From: Bacteroides sp. UBA939
GTDB taxonomy: Bacteria > Bacteroidota > Bacteroidia > Bacteroidales > Bacteroidaceae
DNA length: 23,567 nt
Direction: 5' to 3'
Assembly (NCBI RefSeq): GCF_002293435.1
Contig: NZ_DBDF01000222.1
Coordinates: 1,234 to 24,800, forward strand
In this document: positions 7,175 to 15,378 of the stretch, piece by piece
Layout of the letters: every line of letters begins with the position of its first letter
Position numbering within the stretch: position 1 is the first letter of the stretch
Notes under the pieces: generated by a model
Told to the model about the DNA's origin: nothing
Database searches by the model: none
The model's input: only the letters and a program-made list of their open reading frames with translations
Made by a program: the position numbers and the translations under genes

Positions 7175-10100
7175 TGAGATACATCAATACAATAACCTGG
7201 ATTGCCACCCTGCTCTGCTACCTGCATGGGCAGGGTTCGGCTTTCGCACAAAACGACATAAACCAATACAATTACCTGCGTCTCGGCATCCGCAACGGAT
7301 TGTGCGATAACTCCATCCGGGCTATACACAAAGACAAAAACTCATTCATGTGGTTCGGCACTTCCAACGGACTCGACCGCTACGACGGCTACGAACTGAA
7401 ACATTACTCCACCGCCCCAAGGCAGCCTTACCTCTTTATTGAAAGCAACTACATAAACGATATTGATGAAGACAACGACAACCATCTGTGGGTGGCATCC
7501 GAATCGGGCATCATGAGCATAAACCTGCTTTATGAGAATACGAATCTCTATAAAGAATACTCCGGAGCAAACAGCAACGTACTCCACACCCCCGTTCAGG
7601 CAATACTCGTCGATAATTCAGGCAACCTGTGGATAGGCAAAAGCAACGGACTGTATCTTGCCAGCTTCAACGGAGAAAGGCAAATCCAAGATATCCGGCT
7701 ATTGAAAAACGATGTAGACATCAAAACCATCACAAAGCATGGCAACGACATCTGGGCGGGAGGCGATAAATGCCTGCTGCGATTCACCTCTTCCGGCAAC
7801 CGGCACTACAGCAACACGCCGGTTACCATAAAGCTCGACTATCCGCAGCTTGCCTTCAACTGCCTGTTCTCTTACGGCGATTACCTGTGGATAGGTACGC
7901 AAAACGGTTTGTACAGTTACAACACGTTGAACCAGACCTGTACGCCCTACCGGCACAACCCGGGCGATGCGAACAGCATTTCCTCTGATTTCATCACCGA
8001 CATCGGCAAGAATTCATCCGGCGACATCATCATTGGTACCCGGAACGGCGTGAATATCTACCAACGGAACGACCGCTTCGTAGCCTTCAGCAAGGGCAAT
8101 CACCCACAGTCGCTGAACGACAACATCATCAACCGCATATTTGTTGATGAGAATGACAATATCTGGGCGGGAGCAGACTTCGGAGGAATTAATATCATGT
8201 CTCCGCAACGCATTACCTTTACCTACGCACTGCAAGGACACGAGCAGGGAACTCCGAATATCATCAGTACCGTATTTGAAGACAAAGAAGGAAATATCCT
8301 TGCCGGCATTGTGGATGGAGGATTGGCGATTAAAAGAAAAGGAAGCCGGTCTTTCTCTTTCTACAAGCACAATCCGGCAAACCCGCACTCGCTGGCGCAT
8401 AACAATATATCGGATATTATACAGGACTTCCACGGCGACTACTGGATATCGACCATCGGCGGAGGACTGGACAAGCTGGCAAGAAACAACCTCTCCGCCC
8501 CGGTCTTTGAACATTACAACAACCTTAACTCCGCCCTGCCGTCCAACGACATTTACGACATAGCACTGGACTCGGTGAGGAACGCGCTGTGGATATGCAA
8601 CAGCAGCCATATCAATACACTCGACTTCTCGACCGGCGTTATCAACCGGCTGAAATACTATACACAGTCCAAAGAGCCTGTACATAACATGAGTACCATC
8701 TTCATCGACTCGCGCTCCAGACTGTGGGTGGGCGGCAACGGTGTTTATATCATCGACCTGGAAGACGGAAGAAACAACTACGAATGCATATACTACCAGT
8801 ACAAGCTGGATAATCCCGGAAGCAAAATCAATGAGAAGATAACCTGCATATTCGAAACCCGGAAGGGAGAGATTTATCTGGGAAGCCTCGGGAATGGCAT
8901 TTACCTGGTAGAAGACGGAAGAAGCGCCGGGGAATACAATTTCAGGAATTACGCCGTGCGCAGCGGACTGTCGGACACCAGCATCTCGAACATACTGGAC
9001 GATGAGAACGGGAACCTCTGGATAAGCACGCTAAGAGGCATTTACTTCTTCGACGTCGTCACCAGGCGAGCATTCAAGTTTGATGAAGGAGACGGACTGC
9101 TGGTGCCCCAGTTCTACAAGCGGTCGGGGTGCAAGACGGCGGATTACAATATGCTGTTGGGCACTATCGACGGGCTTGTCACGTTCAGCCCCTTAGTCAG
9201 CCTGCCCAAGCAGGAGCAACGCACAGTAACCCTCACCGGCGCCGTCTGCGACGGAAGGCAACTGACTCCCTATCTGGATAGCGACAATCTGCCGGAAAGC
9301 ATATCAACTGCCGGAGAACTGCACCTGTATCCGCCACAGAATTCGTTTGAAATAAACTTCAGTTGTCTGGACTACCTCGAACAGGAGAAGGTATTCTACT
9401 CGTACCGCATACTCGAACTGAAGGAGAACAGGAACGTGGGACTCATGAAAAGAAATGCCAAATATACCAACCTCTCGCCCGGCAGGTACACGCTGGAGAT
9501 ACAGTGCACTAACCACGACAATACGTGGTCTACGGAATTTACCACCCTTAGCATCATTGTACATCCGCCTTTCTATAAAACAACGTGGTTCTATTCGCTG
9601 ATGGCTGTCCTGGTAGTATCTATCCTGATTTACATTATCTATTCGTATAATGCCAGACAGAAGCACATACAGAAGCTACTGAAGGAGAAGATAGAAGCCA
9701 TGTCGCAACAGATGGAGGCCATCAACAAAGAGAAGCTTTCGTACTTCACCAACCTTACGCATGAATTCAAGACTCCGCTCACCCTGATACAGGGGCCGGC
9801 AAGCCAGCTTGTGAACCGGGTTACCGACCCCGAAGAGAAGGAAGACTTGCAAATCATTAACCGCAATGCGCAGTACCTGCTTTCGTTAGTGAACCAGCTT
9901 ATCGACCTGCGGAAGATAGATACCAAGAACCTGACTCTCAGCTTTACCCGCTTCAACTTCAGCAAGCTGCTGAACACTACCCTGACGGACTTCTCCAGTC
10001 TGATGAAGGAGCGGGATATCCGGTTCGAGAAGATATACCGCCTGAAGAGTGATCATATTTATTCGGATAAGGAGAACCTGCATAAAATACTGTTTAACCT

Positions 10101-11310
10101 GCTGTCGAATGCAATTAAGCATACGCCGGACAAAGGGAGAATCACGGTACATGCCAGTCAGTTTACCGACAAGTCGAAGAGGCTTATACAATTCATCTCC
10201 GTTGCCAACAGCGGCAGTACCATTGCGCCTGAGGAGGTGGACAAGATATTCAACCGCTTCTACCGGATTCCCGACCAGAATAAATACACGAGTTACGGGC
10301 AAAGCAGTACGGGCATCGGTCTGCATATAGTGAAAGAGATTACTACGCTGCTGGGCGGGACAATAAAGGTGAAGAGTTCGGAGGGCGCAGGGGTGTCTTT
10401 CAGACTGTACTTCCCCATAGCGCTGGCGGGTGAAGTGGAGAATGGGGTTCATGGAGTGGGAAATGGAGTTCATGAAGTGGAGAATGAGGTTCATGAAGAA
10501 TACAGTAAGCCTGTGCAGGTAGAGGACAAGATAGAACTTTTCATCCCCGTTGACAATACCAAACCTACGCTGCTGCTGGTAGAAGATAATCCGGACATGC
10601 GCCACTACATCAGGGATATGCTGAAAGGGAAATACAACATTGCTGAGGCTAACAACGGTGAACAGGGTTACAGGATGGCGCAAAACGTGATGCCCGACTT
10701 CATTGTATCTGACTTGATGATGCCTGTGTGCGACGGAGCCGACTTCTGCAAAAGGATACGTGAAGACAAGCTCTTATGTCATATTCCGTTCCTGTTGCTT
10801 ACGGCAAATTCGAGTGAGAATGCCCGGATAGAAAGTTATGAGAATGGTGTGGACGGGTATATCACGAAGCCTTTCGAGCAGTCTGTCCTGTTGGCTAATA
10901 TAGACTCTATATTGAAGAACAGGGACTTGCGCCAAAAGAAGTTCGTAGAACAGGACTTAGACCCTATTCTACTGGAAGTGGGGCAACCGGACCAGCAATT
11001 CATGAATGATGTGATGGATATACTGGAGAAGAATTATGCGAATCCGGATTTCGGCGTGAAGGAGCTGACGGATAAACTGAATATCAGCTATACGGTTATT
11101 TACAAGAAGTTCATTTCGCTCACCGGCCTGCCTCCGGTACGCTTCATCCAACTATACCGGTTGCAGATTGCAAAGAAGATACTGGAGAACAGTACGAACA
11201 ATGTTATTGTATCCGAGATTGCTTACCGGGTGGGGTTCAATGATCCCAAGTATTTTACTCGCTGCTTTGTGAGGCAGTATAGGAGGACGCCGAGTTCGTT
11301 CTTTAAGTAA
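7174..11310 (+). CDS. Hybrid two-component system sensor/regulator (HTCS)
   Basis: 1378-residue inner-membrane protein combining sensor kinase and DNA-binding regulator, the type that controls polysaccharide utilisation genes in Bacteroides. Order: signal peptide (1-26); periplasmic Reg_prop beta-propeller repeats (MWFGTSNGL, LWIGKSNGL, LWIGTQNGL and others) to about 700; Y_Y_Y domain about 710-800; membrane helix about 803-825; HisKA with phosphoacceptor His863 in LTHEFKTP; HATPase with N-box near 955-975 and STGIGLHIVKE near 1044; a repetitive acidic linker (1088-1108); receiver domain about 1130-1245 with Glu1137, Asp1138 and phosphoacceptor Asp1180; AraC-type helix-turn-helix about 1277-1378. 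The G1 box reads Asn1012-Ser-Gly rather than the usual Asp-x-Gly. Its ATG overlaps the upstream stop. The ligand and target genes cannot be read here; the GH3, GH27 and GH30-like genes are possible targets. Confidence 0.95.
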   Translation: MRYINTITWIATLLCYLHGQGSAFAQNDINQYNYLRLGIRNGLCDNSIRAIHKDKNSFMWFGTSNGLDRYDGYELKHYSTAPRQPYLFIESNYINDIDEDNDNHLWVASESGIMSINLLYENTNLYKEYSGANSNVLHTPVQAILVDNSGNLWIGKSNGLYLASFNGERQIQDIRLLKNDVDIKTITKHGNDIWAGGDKCLLRFTSSGNRHYSNTPVTIKLDYPQLAFNCLFSYGDYLWIGTQNGLYSYNTLNQTCTPYRHNPGDANSISSDFITDIGKNSSGDIIIGTRNGVNIYQRNDRFVAFSKGNHPQSLNDNIINRIFVDENDNIWAGADFGGINIMSPQRITFTYALQGHEQGTPNIISTVFEDKEGNILAGIVDGGLAIKRKGSRSFSFYKHNPANPHSLAHNNISDIIQDFHGDYWISTIGGGLDKLARNNLSAPVFEHYNNLNSALPSNDIYDIALDSVRNALWICNSSHINTLDFSTGVINRLKYYTQSKEPVHNMSTIFIDSRSRLWVGGNGVYIIDLEDGRNNYECIYYQYKLDNPGSKINEKITCIFETRKGEIYLGSLGNGIYLVEDGRSAGEYNFRNYAVRSGLSDTSISNILDDENGNLWISTLRGIYFFDVVTRRAFKFDEGDGLLVPQFYKRSGCKTADYNMLLGTIDGLVTFSPLVSLPKQEQRTVTLTGAVCDGRQLTPYLDSDNLPESISTAGELHLYPPQNSFEINFSCLDYLEQEKVFYSYRILELKENRNVGLMKRNAKYTNLSPGRYTLEIQCTNHDNTWSTEFTTLSIIVHPPFYKTTWFYSLMAVLVVSILIYIIYSYNARQKHIQKLLKEKIEAMSQQMEAINKEKLSYFTNLTHEFKTPLTLIQGPASQLVNRVTDPEEKEDLQIINRNAQYLLSLVNQLIDLRKIDTKNLTLSFTRFNFSKLLNTTLTDFSSLMKERDIRFEKIYRLKSDHIYSDKENLHKILFNLLSNAIKHTPDKGRITVHASQFTDKSKRLIQFISVANSGSTIAPEEVDKIFNRFYRIPDQNKYTSYGQSSTGIGLHIVKEITTLLGGTIKVKSSEGAGVSFRLYFPIALAGEVENGVHGVGNGVHEVENEVHEEYSKPVQVEDKIELFIPVDNTKPTLLLVEDNPDMRHYIRDMLKGKYNIAEANNGEQGYRMAQNVMPDFIVSDLMMPVCDGADFCKRIREDKLLCHIPFLLLTANSSENARIESYENGVDGYITKPFEQSVLLANIDSILKNRDLRQKKFVEQDLDPILLEVGQPDQQFMNDVMDILEKNYANPDFGVKELTDKLNISYTVIYKKFISLTGLPPVRFIQLYRLQIAKKILENSTNNVIVSEIAYRVGFNDPKYFTRCFVRQYRRTPSSFFK
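10435..10497 (+). repeat. In-frame 21-nt tandem repeat in the HTCS linker (3 copies)
   Basis: Three 21-nt units at 10435-10455, 10456-10476 and 10477-10497 encode VENGVHG, VGNGVHE and VENEVHE. They form the linker between ATPase and receiver domains. Being a multiple of three, gain or loss of units would change linker length without breaking the frame. Confidence 0.9.
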
Positions 11311-11326
11311 TGCCTTAATTCCGTAA

Positions 11327-11425
11327 CGAGAGGTATCAACGTTTAAAGAAGAGAACGAGGCGGTAAAGGTGTTCCGCCTTGCTTTGTCGGAGAATGTGGC
11401 GAAAGTGATTCAGCAGAATCTCTAA
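11327..11425 (+). pseudogene. Possible C-terminal gene remnant
   Basis: A 32-codon frame without a start codon ends at TAA 11423-11425. Its codon use and amphipathic translation (EENEAVKVFRLALSENV then AKVIQQNL) look coding-like, in a region otherwise free of genes, 17 bases after the HTCS stop. I do not recognise the family. It could equally be chance; the frame also contains a 6-bp inverted repeat (aggcgg/ccgcct, 11358-11379) that might serve as a weak HTCS terminator. Confidence 0.25.
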
Positions 11426-11436
11426 TTTCATTTATA

Positions 11437-11470
11437 ATGTACGCGCGCGCACGTGTGTGCGCACGCATAC
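11437..11470. other. 34-nt alternating purine-pyrimidine tract
   Basis: Every base alternates purine and pyrimidine over 34 positions, mostly CG and CA/TG steps (core acgcgcgcgcacgtgtgtgc). Such tracts are classic candidates for left-handed Z-DNA under negative supercoiling. It also has partial dyad symmetry. It lies at the start of the repeat-rich gap after the HTCS gene. Confidence 0.8.
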
Positions 11471-11487
11471 CCAGAGTTTTTATATCC

Positions 11488-11593
11488 TACCCTCACGCCC
11501 TCACTCTTTCTCTTGTATCCCTTTGTTCATCGGCGTTTGAACAGGTGAGGGTAAGGGTGAGAGTAGAGTGAGGGTAGAAGTTACCCTCACTCT
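11488..11593. repeat. GTGAGGG-type inverted repeats ending in a perfect hairpin
   Basis: taccctcac at 11488-11496 and ccctcactct at 11498-11507 are mirrored by gtgagggta at 11545-11553 and agagtgagggta at 11565-11576. The last copy pairs perfectly over 12 bp with taccctcactct at 11582-11593 across a 5-nt loop. Several alternative pairings are possible. The hairpin could terminate HTCS transcription, although only a short T-rich stretch follows. Confidence 0.75.
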
Positions 11594-11642
11594 GTTTATT
11601 GCCTGCAATTTGGTTGTAACACGCTGATATACAGTGTTTAAA

Positions 11643-11774
11643 CGGGATATATGTGGTTCTTGGACGGGATATAGATGGTGCGCGCACCATCTATATCCCG
11701 TGTTTTCACCATCTATATCCCGTTCGCGAACCGCATATAGGCGGTGTAAGTGCCATCTATATGTGGTGAAAACA
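11643..11774. repeat. Array C: six 22-nt palindromic units
   Basis: Six units run at an exact 22-nt period (starts 11643, 11665, 11687, 11709, 11731, 11753). Each is a 14-nt imperfectly palindromic core plus an 8-nt spacer. Cores include cgggatatagatgg, ccatctatatcccg (twice), ccgcatataggcgg and ccatctatatgtgg. Spacers are often palindromic themselves (tgcgcgca, ttcgcgaa) or mirror each other (tgttttca, tgaaaaca). Units 2 and 3 with their spacer make a perfect 38-nt palindrome (11664-11701). This is not a CRISPR: there is no constant repeat with unrelated spacers of normal length. Confidence 0.85.
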
Positions 11775-11838
11775 CGGATTTACAAAGGGATAATACCTGG
11801 GTTGCATTGTTCATATTGCAAGCTAATGCCTCGAAATT

Positions 11839-11926
11839 CATCTCACGGGATGAAAAAATCCATCCCATGGGATGAAAAAATCCGTCTCGTGAGACTGTGA
11901 AATCCGTCTCATGGGACGGATTTATA
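11839..11926. repeat. Array B: four 22-nt palindromic units
   Basis: Four units at an exact 22-nt period (starts 11839, 11861, 11883, 11905) repeat the plan of array C with a different sequence. The 14-nt dyad cores are catctcacgggatg, catcccatgggatg (a perfect palindrome), cgtctcgtgagact and cgtctcatgggacg; the 8-nt spacers are aaaaaatc twice, gtgaaatc and gatttata. A looser fifth dyad, caccaagtggtg, follows at 11929-11940. Confidence 0.85.
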
Positions 11927-11969
11927 CTCACCAAGTGGTGGCAAACAGATGATTCAGAAGAGATCCGCT

Positions 11970-12070
11970 CCGTATCTTGTCCGTGTCAAAGCCTTAGCTG
12001 CTCCGTATAAGGGTACCTTTATACGGAGCAGGTAGGGAGCAGACGCGGCTTTGACACGGTTTTGGTACGG
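11970..12070. repeat. Nested inverted repeat upstream of the Rhs genes
   Basis: The centre (12000-12029) is a 30-nt palindrome with one mismatched pair, gctccgtataagggt against acctttatacggagc. It is enclosed by a perfect 13-bp pair, ccgtgtcaaagcc at 11981-11993 and ggctttgacacgg at 12047-12059. An outer 5-bp pair (ccgta 11970-11974, tacgg 12066-12070) closes the structure. It could form a cruciform or a branched RNA. Confidence 0.82.
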
Positions 12071-12152
12071 CGAAGACAATGCGCGTAAGTGACTGAGACA
12101 CAATTATTAGCAAGAAAAATCTTACATTTCCCCCAAAAAGCACGACCAATTA

Positions 12153-12184
12153 TTGCAATTCTTCAGAAATTATTTTTATATTTG
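12153..12184 (+). promoter_or_regulatory. Bacteroides-type promoter for the Rhs genes
   Basis: TATATTTG at 12177-12184 matches the Bacteroides -7 consensus TAnnTTTG exactly. A partial -33 element (TTG at 12153-12155) lies 21 bases upstream. Transcription would start near 12191, leaving a leader of about 120 bases before the Rhs-shell gene. From 12071 to 12152 nothing else was seen. Confidence 0.6.
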
Positions 12185-12312
12185 TAACGTTGTCTGGAAA
12201 ATCAAGTCTAATACTATTGCTTTACTTTATCCAACAGCGTATCACTGGAAAACCGGACATTGTTTGACAAACGAATCTTATACTAATTATAACCTTATAG
12301 AAAAGAACGACC

Positions 12313-15291
12313 ATGAGACTGAAATTTTGCTACATCCTTCTTCTGTTCCTGATTCCCCTTGAAGCATTCCCCCAGCCCAACGTTCCGGGTACCCGCACAT
12401 ACCTGCCCGATATTCCGACTGCCGCCGAGCTGTTCAAATACGTGTCGCACCCCGTAAGCCACAGCACGGGCTTGGTTGATATCACAATCCCGATTTACGA
12501 AATAAAGGTTGGAGACGTCACCCTGCCAATATACCTGAAATACCACAGCTCGGGGATTAAAGTGACGGAAGCCCCCAGCTGGGTGGGAGCCGGGTGGACG
12601 CTTGTGGCCGAGCCCGTCATCTCCCGGTCGGCAGAAGGCTCGCCAGACGAGCAGTACTTCGGAAGGCAGCAGCCGGCGCAGCCCAACGCGATGTCCATCA
12701 TGGATCTCCAGTCGTGGTATGATTACCACAACTATGATTTCGCCCCCGACAACTTCTATTACCGACTGCCGGACAAAAGCGGTGGGTTTTATTACCCGAG
12801 GAATGTATGGCCCAACAGCCAGAGTCAGCGGACGCCGGTGATTCATCCGTACGAACCGCTGACGGTGAAGGAAATAGCGACCTCGTCCCAGGGGGTGATC
12901 AGCGGATTTGAAATTACCGACGAGAAGGGGATGACATACCTGTTTGACGGGGTATTTGAGCATATACAGTCCGGTTCCAAAGGCAGCCGCAGCGCTTGGA
13001 AGTGCACATCTATCAAGTCTAGGAGCATGAACCGGACACTGATCAATTTTACTTACGAATCCGTATCCGACAGGCGGTCACGCATCATTCATGACGCCGG
13101 CGAAGTGGAATTCATGCAGAACGAGGTCGACACGCACCAATCACTACCGGGCATCAGCCTCTCCGGCTATACGAGCAGCCTTATGTCCCAAGGCGTGGTG
13201 TCCAACCTGGGACAGGAACAGGCTTATTATTATACAATAACTAAATCCAAAATACCGTACGAGGATTCCTACGTAAATGCCGTGCAAATCCCCTATTACG
13301 AAGTCCCTATGATGTCGACGCCAGTTTACCAGATTTCGGAGAAAAGGCTGTCGACAATTAACTGGGGAAACGGTAATTACATCCGTTTTACGTCCACAAA
13401 GCCCTCCAACTTCACGAATCCCGTCATTTCCAAGATTGAAGTCTATGTGGGAGGGAAAATCATCCGTACAGTAGACTTGGATTACTCGCTTTTGGGGGGC
13501 GGGAGAGATTTGTTTATTCTTAATAATTTGGTTGTCAAGGGAAGCGATTCGGCGGCTGTTGAAAGATATAAATTTAATTACTTCAATCCAGAGTCTTTTC
13601 CAACAACATCTTACCGGAATTTTGACTATTGGGGTTACAAGAGCGGGAATGCCCCCACAAACATAAACAGTGTCCCCTTTCAGACGATTACGATAAAAGC
13701 GCCTCTTTTCGAGGACTGGAACAATAAGCAGATTACTTTAGGGGTAGGGCGCGCTGCCTATTTCAACGATGCGCTTACGGGCACGTTATCCTCGATTGTC
13801 TACCCCACAGGCGGGAAGACCTGCTTCACATACGAGTTTCACAGGTTTAAAGACCCTGTGCTTCAGAGTTCGATAAGGGGTATAAATGAGGGAGCCGGCC
13901 TCCGGATCAAGAAGGTAGAGGACTACGTGAAGGAAACCGACCAGGTTCCCGTGCTCATACGTAGCTACAAGTACGGGGAAGGGGAAAATGGACTGGGGTT
14001 CTGCTATGACTTCCCATATATAGAAAGGTTCAGGAGCCAAAGCGAACGCTGGTATTATGGCAGTAATGGATCTTTTAAAACAAGCTTGGTTTGGTCGCTT
14101 TCCCACAGCCCGCTGCCCCATACGAGCGGCAGTCCCATTTCCGCGCCCGTGGCATACAACTACGTGACCGAATACACAGGTGATAGTCTGAAAACCGTTT
14201 ACAAGTTTAATTACTCAGAGAACACATTCCGGAGTATGGTTCCCCAGGACGCCACCCATCCCGGCTTTTGGGATCACAGGAATGACTGGGCTTCGGGACA
14301 GAAACTGGAGGAGATACATTTCAACAAAACCGGTGGAACCTATACGCCCGTCTTGAGCAGGGAATACAGGTACGCCAACTTTATGGAAAGGACGGACGTG
14401 ACGTATGACGTGTTCAAAGCTGTCCAGAGGATAGGGCAATACAATAGCTGGGAAATACTGCATTCAGATTACTTAATCCTGCAAAGCCCCATCTATTCGG
14501 GATGTTCCCGCCTGGTAGAAACCCGGGAAACAACGCACGACGGGAACAGGACAGCGGTGGTTACGACCACAAACACATACAACGCCACGAAGAAGCACAT
14601 GTATCCTTCCAAAACGACCGTAATTCAAAGCAACGGTTCCGTCATGGAAAACGAGTACAAATATCCCGAAGACCTGGCGCTTAGCGGTGACGCGGAAACG
14701 GGGAGAAGCAAGCTTGTGGAACTGGGGGCGTACGGCGTCCTGCTGGAGGAAAACAGGAAAGTGGACGGGAGCTATGTCAGTTCGGCGGGATACGACTATA
14801 AGCTGTTCCGTAATCCTAACTTCCCGCACCTGTGGAATGTCAACTCGGGGGAATCTCCCCAGACGCGGGAAAAGCGCGCCACGTTCATGGACTATACCAA
14901 TTCCGGATTGCCCCTGTGCATAAGGCAAGACGAAGCGACGAACGTGATATACGTATGGGCAAATTACGGGAACAACATGATAGCGGAGGTAAAGAATATG
15001 GATTTGTCGGCTTTCCTCGCATCGGTGCCGCACAGTATGCTGGACGGACTTTTCGCCACCCACTGTACGGACAGTCATAGCATATATGCGATTCTCAATA
15101 ATATAAGGAGCAACCCATCCATACATGTCACATCATACATTTATGGGACTTCATCGGAACTGCTAAAAGTCATCGACCCTTCGGGTAGGGCAGTTTCCTA
15201 TGAATATGACAATCTGAACCGGCTCAAGTTGGCGAGGAATCAGGAAGGTGAAATCATTGAAAGATATGATTACAATTACAGGAACAGGTAA
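12313..15291 (+). CDS. Rhs-system N-terminal shell protein
   Basis: 992-residue exported protein, the first member of a two-gene Rhs system. The signal peptide is MRLKFCYILLLFLIPLEAFPQ. The N-terminal part (about 22-110) has the conserved Bacteroidota pattern GLVDITIPIYEIKVGD, LPIYLKYHSSGI and PSWVGAGWTL, related to the SpvB/TcaC-like N-termini of toxin-complex proteins. The middle is beta-rich with many aromatic residues. The end (about 940-992) has YD/RHS-repeat sequence, for example DPSGRAVSYEYDNLNRL. There is no toxin tip. A likely role is to form part of the beta-cage or its cap around the partner protein encoded 87 bases downstream. The short gap without a visible promoter suggests co-transcription. 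It was checked as a split or frameshifted gene, but the next protein has its own signal peptide. Exact family name and secretion route are not visible. Confidence 0.82.
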   Translation: MRLKFCYILLLFLIPLEAFPQPNVPGTRTYLPDIPTAAELFKYVSHPVSHSTGLVDITIPIYEIKVGDVTLPIYLKYHSSGIKVTEAPSWVGAGWTLVAEPVISRSAEGSPDEQYFGRQQPAQPNAMSIMDLQSWYDYHNYDFAPDNFYYRLPDKSGGFYYPRNVWPNSQSQRTPVIHPYEPLTVKEIATSSQGVISGFEITDEKGMTYLFDGVFEHIQSGSKGSRSAWKCTSIKSRSMNRTLINFTYESVSDRRSRIIHDAGEVEFMQNEVDTHQSLPGISLSGYTSSLMSQGVVSNLGQEQAYYYTITKSKIPYEDSYVNAVQIPYYEVPMMSTPVYQISEKRLSTINWGNGNYIRFTSTKPSNFTNPVISKIEVYVGGKIIRTVDLDYSLLGGGRDLFILNNLVVKGSDSAAVERYKFNYFNPESFPTTSYRNFDYWGYKSGNAPTNINSVPFQTITIKAPLFEDWNNKQITLGVGRAAYFNDALTGTLSSIVYPTGGKTCFTYEFHRFKDPVLQSSIRGINEGAGLRIKKVEDYVKETDQVPVLIRSYKYGEGENGLGFCYDFPYIERFRSQSERWYYGSNGSFKTSLVWSLSHSPLPHTSGSPISAPVAYNYVTEYTGDSLKTVYKFNYSENTFRSMVPQDATHPGFWDHRNDWASGQKLEEIHFNKTGGTYTPVLSREYRYANFMERTDVTYDVFKAVQRIGQYNSWEILHSDYLILQSPIYSGCSRLVETRETTHDGNRTAVVTTTNTYNATKKHMYPSKTTVIQSNGSVMENEYKYPEDLALSGDAETGRSKLVELGAYGVLLEENRKVDGSYVSSAGYDYKLFRNPNFPHLWNVNSGESPQTREKRATFMDYTNSGLPLCIRQDEATNVIYVWANYGNNMIAEVKNMDLSAFLASVPHSMLDGLFATHCTDSHSIYAILNNIRSNPSIHVTSYIYGTSSELLKVIDPSGRAVSYEYDNLNRLKLARNQEGEIIERYDYNYRNR

Positions 15292-15378
15292 GCGAGGGAA
15301 TCTATCCGGAAGGAGAATTCCGGTAAAGTAGTTGAAACGAATATCCATAAACTTGAAAACGAATAAAGACTGAATATC

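Noticed and set aside
9886..10683. 265-codon minus-strand frame inside the HTCS gene
   Set aside because: It is opposite conserved kinase and receiver motifs; treated as a shadow of the real frame.
11634..11900. 88-codon plus-strand frame across the repeat arrays
   Set aside because: Its sequence is just translated palindromic repeats with no coding character.
11643..11926. Possible CRISPR array
   Set aside because: Unit length is 22 nt throughout, no constant repeat alternates with unique spacers of usual length, and no cas genes are present.
12153..12362. 69-codon frame in the leader of the Rhs-shell gene
   Set aside because: It overlaps the promoter and the real start in another frame, and has no domain; a leader peptide cannot be shown.
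14473..15126. 217-codon minus-strand frame inside the Rhs-shell gene
   Set aside because: It overlaps clear Rhs-type coding sequence completely and shows no domain.
15292..15378. The two Rhs genes as one gene broken by a frameshift
   Set aside because: An 87-base non-coding gap separates them and the second protein starts with its own clear signal peptide and N-terminal domain, so two genes are the better reading.
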